Source: Fen-1058 sp964398185 (GTDB lineage: Bacteria; Chloroflexota; Anaerolineae; Fen-1058). From it: a stretch of DNA of 64,000 nt. The notes below the pieces were generated by a model that saw only the letters and a list, made by a program, of their open reading frames with translations, had not been told where the DNA came from and did not search any database. Below are positions 40,178-48,802 of this stretch, in pieces. The stretch's first letter is position 1. The number at the start of each line of letters is the position of its first letter. The stretch spans positions 1 to 64,000 of the forward strand of contig CAYNML010000004.1 in assembly GCA_964398185.1 (NCBI GenBank), in the 5' to 3' direction. A program made the translations under genes and the position numbers.

Positions 40178-41590
40178 TTACAGCCTCTCAAACCTCGCCT
40201 GGAAGAACCGCAGATACTTCGGCTCGTAGACCATCTTCAACCCGCGCGTTGACTCGCGCTGATCGAACACGGCCTTCACCGACTCGGCCACCACGTCCAT
40301 GTGCGCCTGCGTGTAGACGCGGCGCGGAATGGTGAGGCGCGTCAGTTCCAGCTTGGGATAATAATGATCGCCCGTGTGCGGATCGCGTCCCGCGCTGACC
40401 ACGCCGCGCTCCATTGAGCGGATGCCGCTGTCGAGATACAGCTCGGCCGCCAGCGTTTGCGCCGGGAAGACGCTTTGCGGCAGGTGCGGATAGAAGCGCT
40501 TGGCGTCGAGGAAGATGGCGTGGCCGCCCACCGGCTGCATGATGGGCACTTCCCAATCGGTGAGCAGTTCGCCCAGATAACGCACCTGACCGATGCGCGC
40601 ACGAATGTGATCGTCGCTGACGGACTCTTCGATGCCGATGGCCAGCGCTTCCATGTCGCGCCCGGCCATGCCGCCGTAAGTGTGCAGCCCTTCAAAGACC
40701 ACCACCAGATTGCGCAGCTCCTCAAAGAGGTCCCAGTCGTTCACGGCCAGCCACCCGCCGATATTGACCAGGTTATCCTTCTTGGCGCTCATCCACGCGC
40801 CGTCGCTGTAGCTGCAAAACTCCTTCAGAATCTGCGCGATGCTCTTATCGGCGTAACCAGCCTCGCGTTCTTGAATGAAGAAGGCGTTCTCCATCAGGCG
40901 TGTGGCGTCGAGGAAAATCTTGATGCCGTGCTTGCTGCACAGTTCGCGCAGGGCCTTGATGTTCTCCATGCTCACCGGCTGGCCGCCCGCCATGTTGACG
41001 GTTCCGGCGAGGCTGATGTAGGCAATCTTGTCCGCGCCCTCGCGCTTGATCAGCGCTTCGACCTTGTTGAGATCGACATTGCCCTTGAACGGGTGTAGAT
41101 TGATCGGGTCATGGGCTTCGTCGATGATCACATCCACGAAAATGCCGCCCGCCATCTCCTGGTGCAGGCGCGTCGTGGTGAAATACATATTGCCCGGCAC
41201 GTACTGCCCTTTCTGGATCGCCACCTGGCTGATCAAGTGTTCGGCCCCGCGCCCCTGGTGCGTGGGCACGATATACTTGTACCCGTAATATTTCTGGATC
41301 GCTTCTTCGAGATGATAGAAGTTGCGGCTGCCGGCGTAAGCTTCGTCGCCCAGCATCATGCCCGCCCACTGCCGATCGCTCATGGCGCTGGTGCCGCTGT
41401 CGGTGAGCAGATCGATGTAGACGTCTGCGGATTTCAGCAGGAAGGTGTTGTAGCCGGCTTCCTGCGCTGCGCGCTCGCGCCCGGCGCGATCGATCATGGT
41501 CAGCGGCTCGACCATCTTGATCTTCCAGGGCTCGGCCCAGGATCGGCGGCCAAATTGCTGGCCCATGGTTTGGGGGTTGGGGTGGGTCAT
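40178..41590 (-). CDS. tpl: Tyrosine phenol-lyase
   Basis: A 470-residue PLP beta-eliminating lyase. It splits tyrosine to phenol, pyruvate and ammonia. It shares DLLTDSGT, GDEAYAGS and PTHQGRGAE with tryptophanase, but specificity residues are of the phenol-lyase type: Thr138 in YFTTTR (Asp in tryptophanase) and Arg395 in SMERG (Ile in tryptophanase), equivalent to Thr124 and Arg381 of Citrobacter TPL with a constant +14 offset. PLP Lys is 271 in MSAKKD. AAGGAG precedes the ATG. Confidence 0.9.
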   Translation of the reverse strand: MTHPNPQTMGQQFGRRSWAEPWKIKMVEPLTMIDRAGRERAAQEAGYNTFLLKSADVYIDLLTDSGTSAMSDRQWAGMMLGDEAYAGSRNFYHLEEAIQKYYGYKYIVPTHQGRGAEHLISQVAIQKGQYVPGNMYFTTTRLHQEMAGGIFVDVIIDEAHDPINLHPFKGNVDLNKVEALIKREGADKIAYISLAGTVNMAGGQPVSMENIKALRELCSKHGIKIFLDATRLMENAFFIQEREAGYADKSIAQILKEFCSYSDGAWMSAKKDNLVNIGGWLAVNDWDLFEELRNLVVVFEGLHTYGGMAGRDMEALAIGIEESVSDDHIRARIGQVRYLGELLTDWEVPIMQPVGGHAIFLDAKRFYPHLPQSVFPAQTLAAELYLDSGIRSMERGVVSAGRDPHTGDHYYPKLELTRLTIPRRVYTQAHMDVVAESVKAVFDQRESTRGLKMVYEPKYLRFFQARFERL

Positions 41591-41610
41591 TGGGTTTTCT
41601 CCTTGTGGGA

Positions 41611-41673
41611 ATGATGCGTAAAACGTGAAACGTAAAGCGTAACGCCCATTACGTTTTACGCCTTACGTTTTAC
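41611..41673. repeat. CGTAAAACG hairpin array
   Basis: CGTGAAACGTAAAGCG words followed by TTACGTTTTACGCCTTACG form an inverted pair upstream of the tyrosine phenol-lyase gene. They overlap the last codons of the homoserine dehydrogenase gene (VKRKA), just as in azlC. Confidence 0.8.
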
Positions 41674-42524
41674 GTGCCGATGAATGGCTAACAAATCTCC
41701 GACGATGGCATATCCCGTCTCGATGCGGCCCGCGCCCGGCCCGACGAGCGTCACGTCGCCCAGTAGATCCGTTGAAAACGTGATCGCATTGGTTGCGCCG
41801 CTGACCGAGGCGAGGGGATGATTGATCGGCAGGCGGGTGGGCTGCACGCTGGCGGTTATCTTCGTCCCGATTGTTTCCACGCGCCCGATCAGCTTCCACC
41901 GCTCACCGGCCGCTTTCGCTTGAGCAATGTCGTCGGGCGTGAGTGACGTGATGCCCTTGCGATCAACATCCGCTAACGTGAGCGCTTGGCCCATCAGTAA
42001 ATTCGCCATGATGACGACCTTGCCTGCCGCATCGAAGCCTTCCACGTCGCCGGTGGGATCGGCCTCCGCGTAGCCTTTGGCCTGNNNNNNNNNNNNNNNN
42101 NNNNNNNNNNNNNNNNNNNNNNNNNNNNNNNNNNNNNNNNNNNNNNNNNNNNNNNNNNNNNNNNNNNNNNNNNNNNNNNNNNNNGCAGATGCGTGATGGC
42201 CGGCTCGCCGGTCTTGAGATCGGTGTAGCTCAGTTCGATCAAGATGTCGGCTTTGCTCCACTCGATCGTCTCGATTGCGTTCCAGCCGCGATCGGGCGCA
42301 GTCAGCCGTTCGAGTTTTCCAGAGGCCGCGATCGCATCGAGCAGCGCCGCCGGATCGAGTCCCTTCGGATCGTGCACGCTGCCTTTGATCAGATCGCACA
42401 CGGCGACGATCTGAAAGCGCACGCTGTACTGCTGCGCCAGCTCCGCGCCCTCGTCGCGCAGAATCTGCGTGAAGCCCTGTCCCACGTTGCCGAACCCGAT
42501 AATGGCCAGTCGATACGTCTGCAT
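41656..42524 (-). CDS. Homoserine dehydrogenase, interrupted by assembly gap
   Basis: Two segments on either side of a 100-N gap belong to one gene. The N-terminal part (from 42524, with AGGAGG upstream) has the NAD(P)-binding YRLAIIGFGNVGQG and a substrate domain start. The C-terminal part shows EADPTGDVEGFDAAGKVVIM and LTPDDIAQAK, typical of the homoserine dehydrogenase catalytic region. The enzyme reduces aspartate semialdehyde to homoserine (threonine/methionine pathway). No C-terminal ACT domain is present. The apparent frame change between the parts is explained by the arbitrary gap length. The C-terminus VKRKA comes from repeat sequence. Confidence 0.85.
42085..42184. other. Assembly gap (100 N)
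   Basis: A 100-N scaffold gap inside the homoserine dehydrogenase gene; the catalytic Lys and Asp region is partly hidden. Confidence 0.99.
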
Positions 42525-42593
42525 GTCTGCTCCTCCTTTTGCCTGGGCGGCATTGTAGTGAAAATGTGGAATAAATGCAATGGCAGGAGGAAC

Positions 42594-42705
42594 GTCATTG
42601 CGAGCCGCCGGAGGCGGCGAAGCAATCCCCTTGGCACGAGGCAGGAGTGACTTACCTGAGATTGCTTCGTCAGCCGCCAACAACGCGGCTTCCTCGCAAT
42701 GACGG
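42594..42705. repeat. GTCATTGCGAG palindromic element, copy 3
   Basis: A 112-bp element with ends CGTCATTGCGAGCCGCC and CTTCCTCGCAATGACG and inner GCGAAGCAATCC / GAGATTGCTTCG. It lies between the divergent homoserine dehydrogenase and PNPOx-like genes, close to both promoters. Confidence 0.88.
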
Positions 42706-42742
42706 CTATTCAGCGTATAATCCTCGCCTCAAGGAGACAACC

Positions 42743-43315
42743 ATGCCCAAAAACTATGCCCTCAACGTGATCCCCGCCAACCAGCAGCGCCGTCCGGAAA
42801 ATGCGCTGAGCGATGAGTGGGTGAAAGACTTCCTGCGCCGCGCCACGATCGGCCACGTGGCTACACGCTGGGACGATCAGCCCTTCATTACGCCGACAAG
42901 TTTCTGGTACGACGAAGCGCAGTATGCCATCATCTTTCACTCCAACATTGTGGGCCGCATCCGCGCCAACGCCGAGCGGCACGATCAGGTGTGCTTTGAG
43001 GCCAGCGAATACGGCGAGTTTCTGCCGTCGAACGTGGCGCTGGAATTCACCGTGCAGTATCAGAGCGTGATCGTGTTTGGAAAGATTCGTGTGCTCGAAG
43101 AGGCCGAAGAAAAACGCCGGGCGTTGTACGGGCTGATCGGCAAGTATTACCCGACGTTGGAAGCGGGCCGTGAATATCGTCCGATCACGGATCAAGAACT
43201 GAAACGCACCAGCGTGTATGCGATCGCGATCGAAAGTTGGAGCGGCAAAAGAAACTGGCCGGACGAAGCGGAGCAGAGCGCTGAGTGGCCGAGATTGAGC
43301 GTGTCAGCGATCTGA
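42743..43315 (+). CDS. Pyridoxamine 5'-phosphate oxidase-like flavin-binding protein
   Basis: A 190-residue split-barrel FMN-binding protein of the PNPOx-like / NimA-like group. It has FLRRATIGHVATRWDDQPFITPTSFWYD, IIFHSNIVGRIRANAERHDQVCFE and a C-terminal SVYAIAIESWSGKRN. Members bind FMN, F420 or heme; cofactor cannot be settled here. AAGGAG precedes the ATG. Its end overlaps the convergent TPR gene by 12 bp. Confidence 0.85.
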   Translation: MPKNYALNVIPANQQRRPENALSDEWVKDFLRRATIGHVATRWDDQPFITPTSFWYDEAQYAIIFHSNIVGRIRANAERHDQVCFEASEYGEFLPSNVALEFTVQYQSVIVFGKIRVLEEAEEKRRALYGLIGKYYPTLEAGREYRPITDQELKRTSVYAIAIESWSGKRNWPDEAEQSAEWPRLSVSAI

Positions 43316-44074
43316 TCTCTGCGGCCAGAAGTGCCACGCGACCAACACCACCCCGACGATGACGAGCAGCACCGCCATCCCAAAGCCCATCACGGCGTAA
43401 CGCTCGGTGGTTTGCTTGGGCGGATAGAGGCGGCTGACATCCGGCTGGTTGGCGAGGTATTGAATCTGGATCTGGCGCGTGTCGTCCAGGCGGTCCCGCT
43501 CTTCACAGGGAATGGACACCGTGCCTTTGCGTAAGGCGCCGTAGGCCATGAATTGATATTCAGCTGTACATTGCTCCGGTTGATCAGCGCTGCCGCTCGT
43601 TTTGTTCAACTTGATCACGGTCGCGCTCATCACGCGGCCTTCCGAGCGATAGGTCAGGTCTTCGCGCGTGAAGAGGAAAGTCGCGGCCGCCAGGATCAAC
43701 GCGATCACGAAGAGGGTGATCGCCGCCGGAATGGTGTTGGGGCGGCTGTACGGGCGGACGTAAGCCGATCGGGTCTGGGCTGGGGGCGCAGCGGTCTCGA
43801 TCGGTCCCCACTTGTCGATCGGCTTCGCCGCCGCGGCCTGCAGTTCTTCCAGCCGGTCCAGCGCTTTCTGCGCCCGGCTGTTTCCGGGATTGAGTCTGAC
43901 CGCTTCGCGCAGGCATTCCTCGCGCAGCTTTTCATCGGCTACCACGCGCGCCATCCAATACCAGGCGGCGTCGTTCTGTGGTTCGGCTTTGATGACGCTC
44001 AGCAGGACCGAGTGCGCCTGCTCGTAGCGGCCGGCCTCGATGAGTGTGACGGCCTGCTGGACGGTGTCTGCCAT
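43304..44074 (-). CDS. TPR-containing membrane protein with DUF3592-like domain
   Basis: A 256-residue protein. The first ~80 residues form two TPR units (AVTLIEAGRYEQAHSVLLSV and AWYWMARVVADEKLREECLREAVRL). After a linker come a membrane helix (about 112-135), an extracytoplasmic stretch with VMSATVIKLNKT and VSIPCEERD (DUF3592-like, two Cys) and a second helix (225-248). Likely a scaffold protein; no specific role is known. Confidence 0.65.
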   Translation of the reverse strand: MADTVQQAVTLIEAGRYEQAHSVLLSVIKAEPQNDAAWYWMARVVADEKLREECLREAVRLNPGNSRAQKALDRLEELQAAAAKPIDKWGPIETAAPPAQTRSAYVRPYSRPNTIPAAITLFVIALILAAATFLFTREDLTYRSEGRVMSATVIKLNKTSGSADQPEQCTAEYQFMAYGALRKGTVSIPCEERDRLDDTRQIQIQYLANQPDVSRLYPPKQTTERYAVMGFGMAVLLVIVGVVLVAWHFWPQRSDR

Positions 44075-44317
44075 GTGCCATGCCCTGACTGGAATATGCT
44101 CTATGGTATGTCATCCGCGCGCGTCACGCAATCTGACCAGAGTACTCATTTGCCACTTCGCACACTTGCGCCTATACTTGCCATCATCCTCCCGGCGCGA
44201 GCCTCGCATGTTCATGCTGTCTTCGCCTTGCTCATACTGCGGACCGGCGCTTGAGCTCGATCAAGCGTGGCTGCGCCTGTGCGCCTTGTTCGTGAATCCC
44301 TTTGATGAGGAAAGATC

Positions 44318-45079
44318 ATGCGTAAAATCGCGGTGTCTCTGACCAAAGGCGGAGTGGGCAAGACGACGACGGCGGTGAACCTGGCGGCTGGCCTGGCGCG
44401 GGCCGGCCAGCGGGTGCTGTTGATCGACGTCGATACGCAGGGGCAGGCGGGCCGCATGTTGGGCTGCGCCCCGGCAATCGGGTTGGCCGAGCTCGCGGCG
44501 GGGACTGCCACACCCGATCAAGCCATCAGCCTCGCGCGTGATAATCTGTGGCTGCTGGCGGGCGGTAAATCGCTGGCCGGTTTGAAGATGTTGATCACAC
44601 GCAAGGAATTCGGAGCCGAGCGCACGTTGAGTGAAGCGCTGACCCCGCTGGACGATCAGTACGATGTCGTGATCCTCGACTCTGCGCCGGGCTGGGATGC
44701 GCTCTCGGTCAATACGTTGTTCTACGCGCGCGAAGTGCTCTCGCCGGTGTCGCTGGAAGTGTTGACGCTGCAGGGCCTGTCGGACTTCGCGCAGAACCTC
44801 GCTTCGATCCAGCGCTATCACACCGAGCTGCAACTGCGCTACGTCGTCCCCACGTTTTACGATCGGCGCGTGAAGAAGTCTGAAGAGATCTTCACGCAAC
44901 TGCAAGCGTACTATCCCGGGCAAGTGTGTTCACCCATTCGTTACAATGTGCGTCTGTCGGAAGCGCCCGGTTACGGGCAGACGATCTACGAATATGCGCC
45001 AACGTCCATTGGCGCAGCAGACTATACCGCGCTGGTAGAAAGGATCAAGCTCGATGACGGAACGCAAGGGAACCCCTGA
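44318..45079 (+). CDS. ParA family ATPase
   Basis: A 253-residue Walker-type ATPase. It has the deviant Walker A KGGVGKTTTAVNLAAGL with both signature lysines, Walker A' VLLIDVDTQGQAG, and switch/Walker B VVILDSAPGWDAL. Family functions include chromosome, plasmid and cargo positioning. No ParB follows; instead, the next gene (26-bp overlap) encodes a small DUF4177-like protein. GAGGAAAG precedes the ATG. Confidence 0.9.
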   Translation: MRKIAVSLTKGGVGKTTTAVNLAAGLARAGQRVLLIDVDTQGQAGRMLGCAPAIGLAELAAGTATPDQAISLARDNLWLLAGGKSLAGLKMLITRKEFGAERTLSEALTPLDDQYDVVILDSAPGWDALSVNTLFYAREVLSPVSLEVLTLQGLSDFAQNLASIQRYHTELQLRYVVPTFYDRRVKKSEEIFTQLQAYYPGQVCSPIRYNVRLSEAPGYGQTIYEYAPTSIGAADYTALVERIKLDDGTQGNP

Positions 45080-45464
45080 TATTCTCGGGCAAATTCTGGG
45101 CGGTGCTACTTCGCCCGATCAATCCGCCGCATCCCATGCGGCCGCGGCGCCGCCGGTTGCGGCAGTACCGCCGGTCGCACCGGTTGCGCCGCCGCCGATC
45201 GCGCGGACGGAACGCACACCGCGCGCGGCGAGTCACAAGCAGACGCAGTGGGAATATCTGGTCGTGTCGTTTCACGAGCAGAACGGCTGGCGCGCGCGCT
45301 TCATCAACGGGCACGAGTTGGACAACTGGCAGCGCGGCCCGCAGCTGCACGACGTGCTCGATCAACTCGGCGCTGACGGCTGGGAGTTGATCAATGTGGT
45401 GAAGAGCGAACCGCTCTACGGCACGATGGATCGCTTGCAGGCATTCTTTAAGCGAGGAAAGTGA
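45054..45464 (+). CDS. DUF4177-like domain protein, putative ParA partner
   Basis: A 136-residue protein. The N-terminus has TPDILGQILGG, a Pro/Ala/Val-rich unordered linker (20-60) follows, and the C-terminal half (66-136) has QWEYLVVSFHEQNGWRARFINGHELDNW and LDQLGADGWELINVV, the DUF4177 pattern. The start overlaps the ParA gene by 26 bp, strongly suggesting joint function. The N-terminal peptide could contact ParA as ParB N-termini do (inference). Confidence 0.75.
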   Translation: MTERKGTPDILGQILGGATSPDQSAASHAAAAPPVAAVPPVAPVAPPPIARTERTPRAASHKQTQWEYLVVSFHEQNGWRARFINGHELDNWQRGPQLHDVLDQLGADGWELINVVKSEPLYGTMDRLQAFFKRGK

Positions 45465-45466
45465 TC

Positions 45467-46642
45467 ATGAAAGATCGCACCCTGTTGATGATCCCCGGCC
45501 CGATCGAGTTTGAGCCGGCCGTGCTGGCGGCATTGGGCGCGCCCACGACGAGTCACGTCGCGGCGGATTTCATCGAGGCGTTTGGACAGGCGCTGGAGAA
45601 GACGCGCCAGGTCTTTCTCTCCGACGATGGCCAGCCCTTTGTGTTGGCCGGTTCGGGCACGCTGGCGATGGATACCGCCGTGGCGAATGTGATCGAGCCG
45701 GGCGACAAGGCGCTGGTCGTCAACACGGGTTACTTCAGCGATCGCATGGCGGTGATCCTCGAACGCTATGGCGCGCAGGTCACACACGTCAAAGCGTCCG
45801 TCGGAAGTAGACCGTCGCTCGAGGAAGTGGCCGCCGCGCTGGAAATTGATCGCTTCAAAGTGATGACGATCACGCACGTCGATACTTCGACCGCCGTCAT
45901 CACCGATGTCAAAGCGCTGGCGCAGTTGGCGCAGCAGCATGGCGCATTGAGCATCGTCGATGGAGTGTGCTCGGTCGCGGGTGAAGAGCTGCGCATGAGC
46001 GAGTGGGGCGTGGATATTGCGCTGACGGCCTCGCAGAAAGCGATCAGCGTGCCGCCGGGGTTGGCGCTGGTCGTGGCAAGTCCGCGCGCCATGCAGGTCT
46101 TCAAGTCGCGCAAGTCGCCGGTGATGAGCTACTACGCCGATTGGACGAACTGGCTGCCCATCATGACAGCGTACGAAGAGCGCAAGCCCAGCTACTTTGG
46201 CACGCCCGCTGTGAATTTGATCTTCGCGCTCAACGTGAGCCTGGATCAAATCTTGAAGGAAGGACTCGACGCGCGTTTCAAACGGCAGCGCGCGTTGGGC
46301 GCAGCAGTGCAAGCGGCGTTGAAGGCGCTGGAGTTGGATCAAGTGCCAGTGAAAGAAGAATTCGCCGCGCACACGTTGACTGCACCGCGCTATCCCAGGA
46401 GTATTACGCAAGCCGATCTGCTGCCGAAGGTGCAGAAGGCTGGCGCGACACTGGCAGGCGGCTTGCATCCGGCGATTCGAGCCGAATATTTCCGCATCGG
46501 GCACATGGGGCCGACCAACATCGGCGATGTGCTGGCCGCCCTCGGCGCGATCGAAACAGCACTGGCGCAGTGCGGCTATGCGTTTACGGCGGGGGCGGGT
46601 GTGGCGGCTGCACAAGCAGCGTATCAACAAGCCAGTGCGTAA
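45467..46642 (+). CDS. Class V aminotransferase, alanine-glyoxylate type
   Basis: A 391-residue PLP enzyme related to alanine-glyoxylate and serine-pyruvate aminotransferases. It has the N-terminal LLMIPGPIEFEPAVL, the Asp/His region HVDTSTAVITDV, SIVDGVCSVAGEELRMSEWG and the PLP Lys in LTASQKAISVPPG. GAGG lies 9 nt before the ATG. It might serve photorespiration-like glyoxylate metabolism or serine degradation; substrate not determinable from sequence. Confidence 0.9.
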   Translation: MKDRTLLMIPGPIEFEPAVLAALGAPTTSHVAADFIEAFGQALEKTRQVFLSDDGQPFVLAGSGTLAMDTAVANVIEPGDKALVVNTGYFSDRMAVILERYGAQVTHVKASVGSRPSLEEVAAALEIDRFKVMTITHVDTSTAVITDVKALAQLAQQHGALSIVDGVCSVAGEELRMSEWGVDIALTASQKAISVPPGLALVVASPRAMQVFKSRKSPVMSYYADWTNWLPIMTAYEERKPSYFGTPAVNLIFALNVSLDQILKEGLDARFKRQRALGAAVQAALKALELDQVPVKEEFAAHTLTAPRYPRSITQADLLPKVQKAGATLAGGLHPAIRAEYFRIGHMGPTNIGDVLAALGAIETALAQCGYAFTAGAGVAAAQAAYQQASA

Positions 46643-46723
46643 GTTTTCGGACACGGATTACACGGAAGACACGGATAAGACGGATCAAGCCGTTTAGCCC
46701 GTGTCTTGCCTGTAGAGGCATAA

Positions 46724-47485
46724 ATGCCCGAAGTTCTAGTCAATGACATCGCCCTGCACTACACCGCGCCCGGCCACGGCGATCCGCTGCTGCTGATTCA
46801 CGGCGGCTGGGGCCTGGGCATCAACGGCTTTCATTATCAAGCGCAGACGTTGGCGCACGACTATCGCTTGATCATTCCCGATCGTCGGGGCTACGGCAAA
46901 TCGTCACACGTGGTTGGTTTCGACGCCGACTTTCACTGGCAGCACGCCGATGATTTGTTGAAGTTCCTCGAGGCGCTGCAGATCGATCGGGTGCGGGTGT
47001 GGGGCCATAGCGACGGGGCCGTCATCGGCGCCATCATGGCGATCCTGTCGCCCGACCGCGTGCGCGCGCTGGTCTTTGAAGGCGGGCATCTCTATCAACG
47101 CAAGACGGAAGCGCAGTTTCAGATGCAGCAGGTGTACGACAATCCCAACTTGTTACCCGAAGCCGCGCGGGAGAAGTTGGCGCACTATCACGGCGAAGAC
47201 TACTGGCCGCAGATCATTCGCAACTGGGCGGGCGCGTGGATTGAACTTTATCAGCGCGACGGGGATCTGTATCACAATCGGCTGGCCGAGATCCGCAGCC
47301 CGGTGTTGATCATCCACGGCGCGCACGACGAGCATACGCCCGTGTCGGAGATAGAAGAACTCGCGCGGCGCATTCCCCATGCCCGCTTGGCGATCTATCC
47401 CGACGGCGGCCACTCGCTGCACGATCAGCGTGAGACCCGCGAGGCGTGCACGCAGGCGGTCAAAGAATTCTTCTCGACCGGGTAG
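46724..47485 (+). CDS. Alpha/beta hydrolase
   Basis: A 253-residue hydrolase. The oxyanion-hole HGGWG, the nucleophile elbow GHSDGA (Ser96), the acid Asp in IIHGAHDEHTP and the catalytic His in PDGGHSLHDQ are all present. A helical cap lies between about 115 and 190. Esterase, haloperoxidase-like or lactonase function is possible. The spacer before it (46643-46723) carries ACACGGAT-type short repeats. Confidence 0.88.
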   Translation: MPEVLVNDIALHYTAPGHGDPLLLIHGGWGLGINGFHYQAQTLAHDYRLIIPDRRGYGKSSHVVGFDADFHWQHADDLLKFLEALQIDRVRVWGHSDGAVIGAIMAILSPDRVRALVFEGGHLYQRKTEAQFQMQQVYDNPNLLPEAAREKLAHYHGEDYWPQIIRNWAGAWIELYQRDGDLYHNRLAEIRSPVLIIHGAHDEHTPVSEIEELARRIPHARLAIYPDGGHSLHDQRETREACTQAVKEFFSTG

Positions 47486-47494
47486 CGGACGTCC

Positions 47495-48622
47495 CTACAG
47501 ATCCTTCACATACACGCGGTGCGTCTTGTAGAGCTTGCCGCCCAGGTTCACCAGATCGCTGCGCATCTGCACGGCGGTATCGGCCACCTGCGTGAGATCG
47601 GCGTGCTCAAAGCCGAAGTCTTTGACGGTTTTCTCCATCTCGGCGTACAACAGCGCATTGCCGCCGCGCCCTTGAAATTCCGGCAGAATGCCCGCGCCGT
47701 TCAACGCCACCCACTTCGTGCGGCGCTTGTCCCGCAGAATGTGCAGCAGCCCCAACGGCAGCAGCCGCCCGTTGGCGCGCTGCAAGCCTGTCGAAACATC
47801 ATGGAAGCCAAACAAAAATCCCACAACGCGATCATCGTGCGTGATGACTTTGATCAACTTGGGATCGGCGATGACGAGGATGTTGTCGAGAATGAACTTG
47901 ATCTCGCGTTCCGTCACGGGATAGTATTCCCAGTTGTTGACAAAGGCCGCGTTGTACGCCTGGCCGATGCGATCAGCCCACGCCTTGAGTTCCTGCTTGT
48001 CTTTGAAGCGTTTCACCTGCAGCGTGCCGCGCTGCTGCACCCGATCGGCGATGCTGTGAATCCGAGCGGGCAGGGTGAAGGCCGCCGCGCTCAGATAGCA
48101 TGAAATGAAATCGACCTCTTTGTGAAAGCCCAGATTTTCCAGCAGGCGCGGGTAGTAGGGGTAGTTGTAGTTCATCATTGTCATCATTTGACGATGCTCG
48201 AAGCCCTCGACGAGCAGCCCGTACCCGTCGAGCGCGCCGAAGCCCTTGGGGCCGACGACTTTGTCCAAACCGCGCGCGCGTGCCCAGGTGAAGACCTGCT
48301 CGAACAACGCCTTGGCCGCAGCTTGATCGTCTTCGCATTCAAACAGGTAAAACTGTGCCTGCCGCGTGTGGTGATACTCGTTGAAGCGCTTGTTCACCAG
48401 GGCGGCGATGCGCCCCACGTCCCGCCCGTCCCGCACGGCGAGGAAGAACTCGGCGTCGGAGTGTTCGTAGAAAGGGTGTTTCTGCGGATTCAGCATCAAC
48501 TCCACGTCCAGGCGCAGCGGCGGCACCCACTGCGGGTGCTTCCGGTATAGGCGATAGGGCAGATCGACAAAGCGGCGGACGTGCTGTTTGTTCTGAAGGT
48601 CAACGCGCTCGACGGTTAGCAT
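47495..48622 (-). CDS. GNAT-fold acetyltransferase-like protein
   Basis: A 375-residue protein with a GNAT-like layout. The N-terminal half contains FVDLPYRLYRKHPQWVPPLR and FFLAVRDGRDVGRIAALVNKRF; the C-terminal half has VVGFLFGFHDV and GILPEFQGRGGNALLYAEM (acetyl-CoA-binding R/QxxGxG/A-like turn). This family of ~370-residue proteins is widespread but uncharacterised. The gene is convergent with the hydrolase gene (9 bp apart) and divergent from the cyclase gene. Confidence 0.75.
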   Translation of the reverse strand: MLTVERVDLQNKQHVRRFVDLPYRLYRKHPQWVPPLRLDVELMLNPQKHPFYEHSDAEFFLAVRDGRDVGRIAALVNKRFNEYHHTRQAQFYLFECEDDQAAAKALFEQVFTWARARGLDKVVGPKGFGALDGYGLLVEGFEHRQMMTMMNYNYPYYPRLLENLGFHKEVDFISCYLSAAAFTLPARIHSIADRVQQRGTLQVKRFKDKQELKAWADRIGQAYNAAFVNNWEYYPVTEREIKFILDNILVIADPKLIKVITHDDRVVGFLFGFHDVSTGLQRANGRLLPLGLLHILRDKRRTKWVALNGAGILPEFQGRGGNALLYAEMEKTVKDFGFEHADLTQVADTAVQMRSDLVNLGGKLYKTHRVYVKDL

Positions 48623-48802
48623 ATGGTCCTGTTTCGTTGAGAGGATACCGGTTTATAACTCGTTTTGGTAAAAAGCGCTACTCCCAGATTAGACCGCTCG
48701 TTAACGGATTCGTTATGCCTCTTTTGCAAAAAAAGTGGTAAACTTGACCAAACTTCCACCGGCGGTTAGTCATTCGCCCAACTCAGGCAAACGGACCCAA
48801 CC
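48623..48802. other. Divergent promoter region
   Basis: 180 bp between the GNAT gene (minus) and the cyclase/ATPase gene (plus). Two AT-rich tracts, TTTTGGTAAAAA (around 48661) and TTTTGCAAAAAA (around 48722), stand about 60 bp apart. Promoters for both genes should lie here; I cannot assign them exactly. Confidence 0.4.

Noticed and set aside
40178..41590. Annotation as tryptophanase
   Set aside because: The positions corresponding to Asp137 and Ile396 of E. coli tryptophanase are Thr and Arg here, as in tyrosine phenol-lyase.
41656..42683. Frameshifted or broken homoserine dehydrogenase
   Set aside because: The frame change coincides with the 100-N gap, whose length is arbitrary; no evidence of a real mutation.
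44208..44342. Short frame with CSYCG just before parA
   Set aside because: 44 codons overlapping the parA start, no ribosome site; the two Cys alone are not enough to support a gene.
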